Positions 33,081-45,597 of a stretch of 64,000 nucleotides of DNA are shown piece after piece. Each line of letters starts with the position of its first letter. The first letter of the stretch is position 1. This stretch comes from Microglena sp. YARC (lineage: Eukaryota; Chlorophyta; Chlorophyceae; Chlamydomonadales; Chlamydomonadaceae), in contig CM039464.1 in NCBI GenBank assembly GCA_022414725.1, positions 32,903,895 to 32,967,894 of the forward strand. Reading direction: 5' to 3'. The notes under the pieces are model-generated. The model was not told the DNA's origin and did no database searches. It saw only the letters and a list, made by a program, of their open reading frames with translations. Made by a program: the position numbers and the translations under genes.

Positions 33081-34440
33081 TAACTATAAGTGTATCAGCT
33101 AGACGTCCCAAGCTGGGCCCCAAGCCTAGGACCTCCCTTGGCCGTGCATTAGCCGCAGCAGAGGGGTGGGAGGGTGAATTGCAACATCGGCCAACATATA
33201 GCCTCTGAGTCTTGTGAGCGCCTGTCCACGCTGGGAATACTATTGCGCATCCATAAGAGCAATCTTGGATAGTATTTGGGGTCTCAGTTTTAATAAGGGA
33301 GAGGCTGCCGCTTCGCACGCTTGGGTTGGGGGACTGTGGGTGGGGAGAAGGTTAAGCGGTTCTAGTGTGCTCCGAAAAAGGGAGGAAGACAGGAAAGGAA
33401 GGAGACGCCGGGTAATGGAGGGTTCAGCTCGGGAAGAGTTAATGAGAGCACAAGCCACAAGCAGAAAGAGTGAATGTGTTAGGAAGACGAAATGTAGTGG
33501 GCTTATGAGAGGCTGATGCACTGGTGTAGAACAGAGCAGCAGGGTCGGATTAAGCGGTAGAGAGCACAGAGCGTTGCAAATTGAATTTGTAGGTTAATGG
33601 CGGGATCGATAACGCAGCAGGGCGGGCAAGGGCCTGGGCTTCAGACGTCCTTCTGACTTGTCAGCTGAGTCGCAAGGCGTGGCTGTACTACATAAACGGG
33701 TAACAGTTGGGCAAGTTGGGCAAGGACCTCTGGAGGTGTCCCGCCTTCCCGCGCCTTCCCGCGCCCCGCGTCACCCACCTGATCCCTGACCTTGGGACAC
33801 CTTAGTTTGCGATAATTAAGGCCACGCAGACGTTCGCTTGTATTTTCTTCCTTTCGTCCTTTCTTAAGCTCTGAAAGTCACCAAAGCCGAGCTAGCTGGC
33901 TATTTTCTTTCTCGTGACTGGAGATGCAGCAAAAAGAGGAACGCGTCCGTTGCGCGTTCCTTTCCTCTCTTTTGGCTGCTGCGTGCTTGATCGGGCACCA
34001 GAGGAGCGTCTTTTCGTCCCTCATCGCGTCTGGTCGTGTCTCATATCATCTTGTTTCGCTCGACCCTGCTTTTTCACGCGCGCTTGCATGACCAAATCGT
34101 TCGTTCGATTGCGCCCATGCCTGCAGAGGTTCTTCCACGACCACATCGTGGGTGAGGACAGCAAGGTAATATTCCCCCTCCGGCCTGCATGTCTTGGAGT
34201 CAGGCATGGAATGTAAGGCAGTTGGTTGTGACTATTTGTTGGCACTTTTAAAGGAGACAAAGCAGAGAAATAACTAGGGCTGGAATCCCCTAAGTGTGTT
34301 GCTGGTGATCTGCTAGTGCTTGGGACTGAAACAAAAGAACTTTGGCTGGTCCTTGACTGTCCTGGAGCTAGCAAGGGAGTTGTATGTAGGGCATGAGCTT
34401 TCAGACACAGGCTGGTATGCTCCACCATCTTCAGGTGGGT
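33081..34440. other. region upstream of the peptidase gene, no confident gene
   Basis: This should hold the peptidase promoter, but I see no clear element. A possible + strand exon starts at ATG 34088 (MTKSFVRLRPCLQRFFHDHI) and ends at a GTAATA donor at about 34168; it has no recognised family and no second exon. 34240-34440 looks like a decayed repeat. Confidence 0.35.
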
Positions 34441-35010
34441 AGGACTTTCCACGTGCCCTGATGTTGTACATGCACATGCACACACACCACATAAACTCTA
34501 CACATTGCGCGCACACACTTGCCCCACACAAACATGACACACGCACACATGCACACATACCACACACCATACTAACACCACACACCTCTCTTACACACAC
34601 ACATGCATCACACAAATACGGCTCACACACACACGCACACACACAAACATACACCACACAAAAACGACACACGCACACATACACGCACACATAAACACCA
34701 CGCAACTCACTCACAAGTACACACAAGTACACACACCGACACAGTTACACACAACACACAGATTTGCGCACACATGCACACCATATATACACCACACACA
34801 AAACACACACATATACCGGTAATATTAATTGTTCAAATTACTGTTTGACTCATGCCTTCACTGGTGCACATGCATTTGAATATGGTATGACCAATGCATG
34901 GAGCAGTGCAAGAGCCACCTAACAAAACAGAGAACAATGTGGACATACATGCACATTGCACTCCCCCCCCCCCCCCCCCCCCCCTCCCCTCCCCCTCCCC
35001 TTACTTCTCT
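34441..35010. repeat. CA-rich low-complexity tract and C run
   Basis: 34465-34815 is dominated by ACACAC with interruptions. A run of about 22 C lies at 34962-34984, followed by CTCCCC. Nothing coding. Confidence 0.8.
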
Positions 35011-36260
35011 GATGATCCGCGTCAGTGGAGCGGTTTTTTTGTGGACATCAGGACATGCTGTCACATACTGATCGAAGCTACTTTTCTGGGCTTCCACATT
35101 ATGCATGTCCTCAATGTGACGCCCAGTGTTTTGTATTACAGATTTGTGCAGGCCAATTTGAGTAGGTACCTGGGCTACTCAAGCCTGATTTCAGGATTGT
35201 TGCGTAGCCATCGCATGCCGCAGCATGAAGCGCCCCCGTTATATAGGGGGGGTACTGAGGGCAGAGCCCCCCGGGATTTTTTTGTTAGGAGTCCTTGAGG
35301 AAACATGCATTTTGCACAAGAATGACAAGTGTTACACATATTTGTAACAACTGTGCCAAGCCTGTGAATTGTAAATAAAATAAACCCCTAGGAATTAGTC
35401 AACTACCCGCGGGCACATATGGAGTCCAGTAGGGCATCATGAAAAATGTAATCACCAACATCATCACATCATCATCAACCATCACTGCAGGCAGGCAGCT
35501 GAACCTCGCATTCAATGCATGCCGGTCCTTGGGTCACAGCCTTCCACCAGCACTATGCAGGACCACAACACCACGTGAAGACAACACTTTGGGTTGCAAC
35601 AACTCAACTTTTTCCTGGGTTTCCTGTGGTTGCCCAAGGCAGGGTAGGGAAGGGCCAATTTGGGGAAGGGGTGTATTGTGTACTAAAGGGGACTTGTAGC
35701 ATTCCCCCCAAAACCATGTTAATTGACTAGCACAATGAAAACAATCACCAGCTGCTTTAAACCTGCCTTGTCGACGCTTCTTAAAATATGATGGATCATG
35801 CATACAAAAGATTATCACATGTTCACTCATACTGAATAGTACCTGTGTGGGTTAAGAATGATACTGGCCTGATTTGTTTTCTAGAAGAATCCAAAGACTT
35901 TTGAACAAGCCTACTGATAGCCGAAGGAGGATATGGGAATGCGCTGAGCACTAGACGTGTTGGAATGCCATGCAGTAAAGTCCCTTGATCTCAGGTGCTT
36001 TTATTGATGGGCAATAGACGTTCTTGATGTGCTTCAATTGCTGGGCACTACACGTGTTTGTACTGCTAAGCATTGCAATTGATTGTATTCCTGGCCAATA
36101 TATGTGTGCACCAGCACTTTGCATGACCACAACACTTTCCGGATGTTTCCTATGGTTGCCCAAGGTAGAGGTGGGAAGGGCCAAGGCAGAGGTGGGAAGG
36201 ACCAAGGCAGAGGAGGGAGGGAGGGAGGGATAAAAACATCTTAGTCTGTGGAGTCCACAT
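35011..36260. other. non-coding, with a fragment shared with the exon 9 array
   Basis: A stretch at about 35405-35470 (GGAGTCCAGTAGGGCATCA) matches the composite units in the 10.9-11.8 kb array. CCTGTGGTTGCCCAAGG-type segments occur twice (35625 and 36155). No ORF here resembles a protein. Confidence 0.45.
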
Positions 36261-36274
36261 TGGTCTGATGAGCG

Positions 36275-37045
36275 GTATGTCTCCTCTTTCTCTGTCCCGT
36301 GTTTCTCTGTCTCTTGTCTTCTGTCTCATGTTTCTCTCTCATGTTTCTCTGTCTCATTTTTCTCTGTCTCATGTTTCTATGTCTCATGTTTCTCTGCCTC
36401 ATCTTTCTCTGTCTCCTCTTTCTCTGCCCCATGTTTCTCTGTCTCTTGTCTTCTGTCTCATGTTTCTCTGTCTCAGCTTTCTCTGCCTCATGTTTCTCTG
36501 TCTCATGTTTCTCTGTCTCCTCTTTCTCTGTCCCATGTTTCTCTGTCTCTTGTCTTCTGTCTCATGTTTCTCTGTCTCAGCTTTCTCAGCCTCATGTTTC
36601 TCTGTCTCATGTTTCTCTGTCTCATATTTCTCTGCCTCATGTTTCTCTGTCTCATGTTTCTCTGTCTCATGTTTCTCTGTCTCATGTTTCTCTGCCTCGT
36701 GTTTCTCTGTCTCATGTTTCTCTGTCCCATGTTTCTCTATCTATTGTCTTCTGTCTCATGTTTCTCTGTCTCAGGTTTCTCTGCCTCATGTTACTCTGTC
36801 TCAGGTTTCTCTGCCTCATGTTTCTCTTTCTCCACTTTCTCTGCCCCTTGTTTCTCTGTCTCTTGTCTTCTGTCTCATGTTTCTATGTCTCGTGTATGCA
36901 GTCTATGCTTCTCTGCCTCTTGTTTCTCTGCCTCATGTATCCTGCCTATGTTTCTCTGTTTCTTGTTTCTCTGTCTCATGTTTCTATGTCTCAAGTTTCT
37001 TTGTCTTATGTTTCTCTGTCTCATGTTTCTCTGTATCTTGTATGT
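36275..37045. repeat. 15-bp minisatellite (CTCTGTCTCATGTTT)
   Basis: About 50 units, mostly 15 bp, with sub-variants (CTGCCTC, CTTGTCTTCTGTCTC) arranged in longer blocks of about 120 bp. Because 15 is a multiple of three, both strands show long open frames, up to 303 codons on +, that are pure repeat. I do not regard any as a gene. Confidence 0.9.
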
Positions 37046-37427
37046 ATGTATGTATGTTACAGTCCATGGGTAGGCCAAATAGGCTAAAGGGTCTTGCCCG
37101 ACCGAACAGGAAGGTCTTAAAAAGAACAAGCACTGATGAACTGAGCCCCAAACCATCGTTTAACCGACGGGGGCCCTGAGTTCGTGCTACAGTGATAATT
37201 AAATTCTTCAATATATTTAAATCATCATCTCAGCTGGGATGATGATTTAATTGTGCGATTATTATCGCATTTTTTATAAATTGAATAGTACCGGTATTTC
37301 CATCCTTCAAAAGAATCAGGATTCATCACCAGCTTCATACTACAGTTTTTATCAACCAAGTCAGGTTCAATGTTCATTTTCTCAAAAAGTAGTTTTCTAT
37401 CCTCAGCGTATAATGGAGTCTTGTATG
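37046..37427. other. non-coding, dispersed repeat fragment
   Basis: 37048-37150 (TATGTTACAGTCCATGGGTA, then AACTGAGC) is shared with 58352-58450. No gene seen. Confidence 0.5.
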
Positions 37428-37550
37428 ACTGTCTCTTGTATACTGTCTATGTCTCTCTGTCTCTTGTTTCTTTGTCTTTTGTTTCTTTGTCTCTTGTTTC
37501 TTTGTCTCATATTTCTCTGTATATGTTTCTCTGTCTCATGTTTCACATCG
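37428..37550. repeat. second 15-bp minisatellite block
   Basis: About eight units of TTTCTTTGTCTCTTG and CTCTGTCTCATGTTT type, clearly related to 36275-37045. Confidence 0.85.
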
Positions 37551-39325
37551 TTACACATATTTCGACTCCTCGTAGTAAAGGGCTGCAAGCAATTAAATTA
37601 ACTTGTTCAAGCACGATATAATGTATTCCAGGGCCAATCAGTGAGGTAAGGGCTAATGACTTAATCTCGGTTACATGGCTCTACCGCTCTAGCCTGCAAT
37701 TTGGCTGCTCGCCGAAGGGGTAAGGGCTTATGAAGTGTCGACTACATGACGAGAGCTACAGGTAATTCTGAAAAGTTCAGTCTCGATTAAGATCTAACTC
37801 AGTTGCATTGCAGGGTCAATTGTTAGCACATGCAGGTTTAATTCAGGGCTATACCATTGCTAGCCAATTAAGCGATCTATCAATCAATCAGTTCAACGCT
37901 AAATGATGTTCATGTAATGTCTGATGAAGCTCGGCTTAAGAGCTCACTGCAGGGACACATTAATTCCATGTCGGGGCCGATGAAGGGTCAAGTAAATGCG
38001 AATTTAGGGCTGACAGGGTCAATTCAGGGCTGCGTCATGGCAAATTTATGGTGAGATTGTGGTCATTCAGTGTTCAATTTAACGCTAAGTGAGTCCCATG
38101 CAGGATTCATTGTCTGCCTATCGATGGTTCTACTGTCTGCCTATAGATGGCTCACCGTTAGTCTATTAATGTTTCACTGTCAGTATGTTAATGTTTCACT
38201 TCTAGTCTATTAATGTTCCACTGTCTGCCTATAGATAGTTCACCGCTAATTTATTAATGTTTCATTGTCCGCCTATCGATGTTTCATTGTTAGTCTATTG
38301 ATGTTTCACAATCTGCCTATCGATGGCTCACCTTTAGTCTATTAATGTTTCACGGTTAGTATACCAATGTTTTACTGTCTGCCTATCGATGGTTAACTTT
38401 CTGCCATTTAATGATTCGCTCCATGTAAGTGCAAATGAAAGGCTAATTCAGTGCTGACAAGGGTCAATTCAGGGGTACGTTGGGGCTAATTCAGGGTCTA
38501 ATTATAATCATTTAGTGCTCAATTCAACGCTACACGAGGTGCATGAAATATCTAGTTGAGGTATGATTAATGGCTCGATGCAGGGCCAAATTAGGTCAGT
38601 GAAAGGGCTAATTAAAGGCTAATTAAAGGGCTGGCAAGGGTCAATTCAGGACCACGCTAGGGTCCTGAATTAACTATTTAAGGGGCTAAATAGTTAATTC
38701 GGGCCCTAGAGCTCAAGCAAATTCAGGGTCATGTTATAGTCATTCAGTGCTCAATTCAACGCTAAATGAGGTGCATGAAATATATAAATTAAGGTCTGAT
38801 TAATGGCTCAATTGAGGTCCACATTAGGTCCATTAAAGGGCTAATTAGAGGCCAAGTAAAGGCTAATTAAGGGCTTACTAGGGTCAATTCAGGGCCACGT
38901 TAGGGTCAATTTAGGGGCTATAATAGTTAATTCGGGCCCTGAAGTTCAAAAAAATCCGGCCTTCGGCCATTCAGAACTGGTGTGTAGAATGAGCGGCCTG
39001 CGGCCGCTCAGACCCCCCTTTTTGGCCTGAGCCCCGTTCAGAGATAGTTAATTTGGCCTGATCCGGCCACCGTAGCCAGTAGCTGTAGGGGGAAGCGGAG
39101 ACAGGGTCGGAGAGGCGTCAAGTGACACAGCCTTTTCTAGTCTGTATTCCAAATACGGACCTTTCAAATTTCTTGCCATCGTTAAACATTTTGGTAACAA
39201 GTGTTTCAAGTTGAGAATTAAAAGGTTATCGGGAATTATTGGGAAACAGTGTCAAAGCGTAACGTTGTTCGAATTTTCGAATTGTGTAGCCATGTTGAGG
39301 CCAATATTGGGACCCGCGCCCGCGC
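37551..39325. repeat. degenerate tandem repeats of roughly 240 bp and hairpins
   Basis: 38440-38700 and 38705-38950 are two related units (TCAATTCAACGCTA, GAGGTGCATGAAATAT, AAGGGCTAATTA), with an older one at about 37890-38100. 38105-38400 holds about six shorter units of TGCCTATCGATGG and AGTCTATTAATGTTTCAC. Two perfect hairpins lie at 38957-38969 (GGCCTTCGGCC) and 38989-39009 (GCGGCCTGCGGCCGC). 39010-39325 flanks the LTR element and shows no gene. Confidence 0.6.
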
Positions 39326-39623
39326 TATCAGCTTGGATAACACTCCGGAGAGTGGACTTTGTGTGTGCAGCACGCCAATCTATAAATGCGGAGACGAGAA
39401 TAAGTTACAAGCACAGGAGACCCATTAAGGGGCACCAGTGGAGGAAAGGGGGCGGTAGCCTGGAACCTGATTAGGGTACAGGCTAGACAGCGCGTGTCAG
39501 AAGAACCGATGACGCAGTCAACAGGAAGCTGACATAGTACTGTCAGGACCGATAGTTCTAAGGGAGTACACAAGGAGTCACCAAGACATAAAACAAGCGA
39601 GAGCACCGCTATTCATGCTGATA
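39326..39623 (-). repeat. element A LTR (3' LTR by orientation)
   Basis: 298 bp, bounded by TATCAGC and GCTGATA inverted termini. The adjacent internal sequence on the minus strand is purine-rich (ATAGGTGGAG) and may be the polypurine tract. Confidence 0.9.
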
Positions 39624-42057
39624 CTCCACCTATGACGCAGGTGACATACAATACTAGTACTCCACCTATGGCACTGGGGACATAGAACCATAAACTGGTA
39701 GGAAAAAAAAATTATTAAGGAACGGCGGAAAAACAGGAAACCAGAAGAAAGCCTTGTCTAAAATAAAAGGATGAGAAAGGATGAACCAAAAACCCCTGTA
39801 GTACTCCGAAAATGTAGCAGCAAAAAACTTGGGTCATACCGAGCTGAGCTGAGACCAAAATGGAAATGTAACCATCCATGGTAAGCGCAAAAATACTATT
39901 CATCCAGAATAGTAGGCACCAAACCAGAAAAATCACAGGGAGGCCAAACAGAAATTCAATCCTAATACCAAAGGAAGGGGAACAACAGTGACTGAAAGAA
40001 CCGAGAACTTAACCTAAAGAGAAGACTGAAAAAATCGTATATCAAAGTTGGGGAACAACGGTATAGAAAACCCGATCCGGGAATAGGAACCTAACGCCAA
40101 CCAATGATAACCAAAGAGACGGATTGAAATATCGTGTGAGCGCAGCACACGAGAGAATCAAAGCCTAAAGGACGCAGACAAGAGGACACTAAAGACTACG
40201 ATGGGGAAAAAAAAGTCGATGGAAAAATCCACTACCTTAAAAACTATTCTTAGCATAGAATTCATGACTAGGTTGGGATGAAAAAACCATGATGAACTGG
40301 TTTCTCACTCAAAGATGGAAGTAAGAAGATTTATGAAAGTTAATTATCATAAATCCCCAGTTACGGCACTAACTAAAACATTCTAGGAGGTGGGTATCGC
40401 ACCGCAAAGAACTCATGCACTCAAGACAAACCAAGCGCCTAACTAAAGCAAACCAAACTTGCAGCAACTGAAAAAATCCAAAGGATGCGAAGTTAAAATT
40501 TTCAAGAAACTTGTAACCAACAAAGGAAACACAGTTCAATGAACAATAGAAGGGTAGATGTACAACCATAGTACATAAAACCTATTGTCCACCTGAAAAA
40601 TAGTAAACGCATAAAAAGGACTTCAAAAGAATTTACTGCAAAGGATGGACTGAAAGGGCGCTTGAAATATACTCAGAAAACAAGAAAGAGGTGAGCGGCG
40701 GTACATCTGCAAGTACAACTGCAAGATTACCCAGCCCACCAATTCACAGTAAAATCCGAAGGGAAACAACTACTACACTCCACAAAAAGTTCCAATCACA
40801 TGAGGGGCTGGTGATCTAAAAACAGTGTGGAGTAAAAAGAAATAGCTAATCTATGATGAGCTCCACCGAACGAACCATCTGCCTATGGAACTAAGAGTCA
40901 GAAACCATCAAGACGCTATATAACGGTGGTCTGAATTAAGTACCACCTCCCACCAAAACCAAGAAAGACAGCTGAAAGGAAGCTGCCTAAACAAAGCGTC
41001 GTAACGCTCCACCAATCTAGACTACCCTATAAGTCAGTCTAGGAGGTGCTGAGGAATAGGCACTCACACATAGGGCCATGTTAACCTACGTATGAGAACC
41101 AGCAGCACCTAAAACAATGAATCCTGGGTTGACTGTAACACCCCAGCCATACGCAGTATCAAGCTATACCAGTGTTCAAGATCATCACTTACCCATTCGG
41201 CAACGGCTACATCATCACATGGGCTTGACCCGAGTAATCCACCAGGGACGACAGGAGGCGTCGGAATTATCGACACCCGCGAGCCATCCGAGGTGGTCGG
41301 AGGTTGGCGACTATTAGTCAATGGACCTGATCCAGGTACCACTATGATCGAAGGCTGTCTAAATCCTAAAGCTTCACCGCTAAAACGTGGCACAGAGGAG
41401 GGCCTGGCGACCCCCTGAGATTCGGCTAAGATTATAGTTGGATATCCAACTCCCCCCGCCCTAAAACTTCACACACAATACAGCAAGATCAGGCCCTGGT
41501 CTAGAATGCAACAATGATACATCCAGCCAGGCCAGCCAACAACAATTGGGGTTGTTAAAGGGCGTAGGGAATTACCGGTAACACATAACATATCACCGTT
41601 TGATGACAGGAGGGATGCAAGCGGGCACGGGGACCCATACTAAAGGGAGAACCCAGGAAGACAGTTTAGAACTGAACTGGAGATAGAGAGTACATCACTA
41701 CTCACTACTAACTGGCGCAACATTGGAAACCCAAATATAATAACCCTTACTCACCAGGGAATACCCAACCAGTCTACCAAATAATGCCTTTCTAACTAGC
41801 TTGTTGCGTGACTGCCCAATACTAAGATTACATAGCAAGGGCAACCAAACAAACGCAACAACGACACATCAGGTGCAACCCCAAAGAAAAGCTCCGAAGG
41901 AGTCTTGTCTCCCTAGATGAACACGCGATTGCAAAGATAACACACTAGCACCATGCTGAGCAGTGTCATCATCAACAACTCATGCATGCCCCAACTAATC
42001 GAGATCAACCATGCCTCTATACCACTTAACTAAAAATTCCTAAGCCCTATCAGAACT
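39624..42057 (-). other. element A interior, left part
   Basis: Mostly non-coding. A minus-strand ORF at 41109-41393 contains CDDVAVAEWVSDDLEHW, matching CDDVAVTDDVSDDLEHW in element B's linker between integrase and RT. This shows common descent. The rest has short ORFs only. Confidence 0.6.
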
Positions 42058-42381
42058 TATCAGCTTGAAATCACTCCGGTAGAGTGGACAGTAGATTAAA
42101 GCAGCGGAACAGACGCACCAATCTATACACGGAGACAAGGATAACGTTACAGACACAGGAGACCCATAAAGGGGCACCTGTGGTGAAAGGAGGCGGTAGA
42201 CAGGAACCTAACAGGGTACAGATCAGACCGGAGACGTAGGTGACAGGAAGCTGCCACTGAGTCATCTCAAGATGACTCAGTCCCACGGGAAGCTGGCTCA
42301 GGAGAGCCGATAGTTCTAAGGGAGTACATAAGTAGTCACCAAGTCATAAAACGCGTGAGAGCACCGCTATACATGCTGATA
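42058..42381 (-). repeat. element B 3' LTR
   Basis: 324 bp with TATCAGC/GCTGATA termini. It is related to, but clearly different from, the element A LTR (shared GGAGACCCAT, AAGGGGCACC and GATAGTTCTAAGGGAGTACA blocks). Confidence 0.95.
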
Positions 42382-42763
42382 CTCCACCTATGACACAGGT
42401 GACATACAATAGTACTACTCCACCTATGGCACTGGTGACTATATGTAACAAATTAAAAAAATCAAAGAACTCCGAAAGAAAAAAAAATTCGAGAGAAACT
42501 TCAAATGAAACCCGAAGGGTGTAAGGGAAGGTATGAAGCAAGGCAAAGAACCAAAATTTGCCAAGTGGATATAAGAGGACAACTAAATATCAAAGTCGGG
42601 TAACAACGGTATAGAAAACCCGATCCGGGAATAGGAACCTAATGCCAATCAATGATAACTTAAAGAAACTCTAAATGTAACCAAAGAAACCCTAAAATGT
42701 AACCAAAAATTCCAGAATACATGTAACCAAAATTCTAGAATACATGTAACCAAAAAAATTGGT

Positions 42764-43364
42764 TTAAGGAGAAGCAGTCATTCCAAACATGCGAATGAAA
42801 CGCCAGAACACCATAGGATCAAGGGGCTTGGTGAAGGGGTCAGCACAGTTGTCCTTAGTGTTAACATAGGCAACATCCACCTGGCCATCCTCCACCAGCT
42901 CCTGGATATAGTGATGGATGACATCAATGTGCTTGTTGCGAGGGAGCAGCTGACAGTCATTGGCCCAGCTCAAGGACCCCAAGTTGTCACCCCTGAATGG
43001 TGACCAGGTCACAAGGCAGCCCTATATCAATTCTCAACTTTTTCAACCATTGCACCTCCCTGGCAGTCTGAGACAGGGCCTGATACTCAGCCTCACTGGA
43101 GCTAACAGCAACAGTGGGTTGCCTTTTGCTCATCCAGTTCACAAGGCAGCCTCCAGCAAGCACAGCATAGCCAGTCTGAGATCTCCTGTCAGACCCATCA
43201 TCAGCAAAGGATGAGTCACTAAAGACAGTAAAAGAAAACCAGGGCTGTGAGTGTAAGTGAGGCCCAGATGGGAATTCTCTCAAATACAAAAGCAAAGCGC
43301 TTGGCTGCAGCCCACAGGGGGGCAGTGGGTTGAGCAGAAAACCTGGACAGGTAGCTAACAGCAA
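42764..43364 (-). pseudogene. element B RNase H domain
   Basis: Encodes SDRRSQTGYAVLAGG, WMSKRQPTVAVSSSEAEYQA, then RNKHIDVIHHYI and VAYVNTKDNCADPFTKPL. This is the standard Copia RNase H ending. At least one frame break lies near 42990 between the two parts. The stop is at 42764-42766. Confidence 0.85.
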
Positions 43365-43538
43365 AAAGAAATATCAGGCCTTGTGCAGGTAGCCAGGTAC
43401 AGCAAAGCCCCCACAAGAGAGAGGTACTGGCTATTAGAGGCCAGAGGTTCTCCAGGAGGATCAGTGACAGTGCACTTTGGACATGGGAACTGAAAACTTG
43501 GGCTTGGTAGCAGCAGTGAGACCAAACTGCTCACCAGC

Positions 43539-44319
43539 TCAACAAATGTAGGAGTGCTGGGAGAGGTCGATCTTAACACACCTGCCGTCAGAATCAAGTG
43601 TACAAGTCATGTCCAATGAAAGGAAATGGACAGGTACACCCATTTCCTTGACTTCCCACCCAGCTGCTTCCATAGCCTTGATCAGCAAGGCATACCTATG
43701 CAGCTCACTAAAAGCACAGATAAAGTCATCCACATAGGTCAGGACATAGCTCACCCACCAGTAGAATCCCTCCTGAAATACAGAGCAGGTTCAGCTTTGC
43801 ACATGGTAAAACCGTGGGCAACCAAAACCTGCTTTACATCTTTGCTCCAAGCCCTGGGTGCCTGCTTCAAACCATAAAGAGATTTAATCAGCTTGCACAC
43901 AAGGGGAACATTGTCAGGACCAAGTTCATGAAAGCCTCGGGCTGGTAACAGAACAGGTCCAGACCAGGTTCCAGCTTGGCATTCAAGAATGCAGTCTTGA
44001 TGTCCAGCTGCCTCACAAACATCTTCCTATGAGTGATGGCAGCAAGGAGCACACGAAGACCTGCTTTAGAGGAGACGGGGGCATATACATCATGGTAGTC
44101 CAGCCCAGGACGTTGCAGAAAACCACGAACTACAAAACGAGCTTTAAAACGCAAAGAACCATCAGCCCCATGTTTCTTGACAAATAACCATCTGCCAGAT
44201 AGAATCCTCTGCCTAGGAGGCTGTGGAGTGAGGACCCAAGTGCCATGAGCATGGAGGGAGGCCATCTCATCCTTCATAGCCTGCAGCCAGAGATCTCTGT
44301 CAGGGTTGGTAGGTAACAT
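43539..44319 (-). pseudogene. element B reverse transcriptase
   Basis: Starts MLPTNPDRDLWLQAMKDEM and contains GRWLFVKKHGADGS, RQLDIKTAFLNAKL, LYGLKQAPR and the YVDD active-site box (about 43735). A frame break at about 43905 and a stop near 43765 interrupt it. Confidence 0.85.
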
Positions 44320-45540
44320 TGCAGCTTTATAAGAGAGTTCAGTAGAGGTAGAAATAAAAGCCCCACGTACAAGCAGTGTACTTGTACATGGGCAGCGGGG
44401 ATATCAGCAGTATCAGCAGTAACCGGTAATAAAGCCCCCAGCGCAGCACTCATGCGTGGTTGAACAAGGCCGGCCTCCTTTGCCTCTAAATCGTCGAAGC
44501 CTGGGTACACTGGAACACCCCAGCCATACGCAGTATCTGACCCGGACCAGTGTTCGAGGTCATCACTCACATCATCTGTGACGGCCACATCGTCGCAATG
44601 CCTGGTCCGGTATAAACCACCAGGTATAGCAGGGGGTGAAGTGATCAACAACTCCCGCGAGCTATCCGAATAGGTGGACGGGGGGTGGCGACTAGTGGGC
44701 AGTGGACCTGTAGTTTGAACTGCTAAGGGAGCTTCATCCCTGGTTCTCAAGCACAAGACCTCAGCATAGCCAGAGTATTGGTCAGTGAGACACAGAACAT
44801 AAAACTCCCCACGCAAGCCCCTAATATTAAATGGCCCCATGATGTCCAAGTGAAGGCGTTGTAATGGGGCACGGAACCTAGTTTTGCTTTCGTTAGGAAA
44901 AGGGATACGTTTTCCCTTTGCCTTCTGACAAGCATCACGTGGGATCTTAGACAGTCTTTGCACCTGTTGGAGAGTGAGGGGTAAGTTCTGAACCAAACCC
45001 TTCCTTACAAGGTTGTGCATGGCATCATAGCCAGGGTGACCCAGCCGCCTATGCCACAACCATTCAGGAGTGGTAGGGATCACAACTCCACCATCCTCAT
45101 CAACATCAAGAGCAAAAGCTGGATAATCTTCAGCACCATACAAACGGCCACGAGGGGTGTGACAAGGCCTACATGCAAACTTGTACACACCATCACTGGA
45201 GGCAGGGAAAGACCACAGAACAGAAGAGCCCTGTGTGGCAGTACAACTAAGACTATCAAAAAGAAATCTTGCAGTTGTGAGCATGGGCAACAGCATTTAC
45301 TGACATGAGGTTCACCGGACAGAGTGGGATGTAGAGAACATTGGTTAAAGTGATTGGTGTTGGTAACCAATCACTACCTAACACAATAGAACCCTGACCC
45401 ACAGACCGTTGAACCACACCATCACCAAATTTAATTGCTGGCCCAGTCTTAGAAGCATGAAACACAGTGAACAAAGACATATCACCTGTGATTGACATCC
45501 CAGCTCCAGAATCAATATGCCAGACACCCTCAGACAGGCT
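44274..45540 (-). pseudogene. element B protease and shortened integrase
   Basis: The protease has WHIDSGAGMS, the Copia DSG active site. The integrase shows WHRRLGHPGYDAM, CQKAKGK and LHLDIMGPF, then TDQYSGYAEV. The rest of the core, with the last catalytic Asp and Glu, is missing. The frame runs straight into a Ser/Pro-rich linker (TTGPLPTSRHPPS). This looks like a deletion of several hundred bases. Confidence 0.8.
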
Positions 45541-45597
45541 CGGGCTGCAGACATTTGAAAATTTCGCAGTGCAAGAGAAAAGGACAGAGCGTACCTC

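Noticed and set aside
33914..34216. 100-codon ORF on + upstream of the peptidase gene
   Set aside because: No recognisable family or second exon; kept only as a weak remark in the region entry.
36268..37179. 303-codon ORF on + and Arg/Asn-rich ORFs on -
   Set aside because: All are translations of the 15-bp repeat; every frame is open and no domain is seen.
39328..39606. 92-codon ORF, identical at 49097-49375
   Set aside because: It lies wholly in the LTRs of element A, and identity simply reflects the LTR pair.
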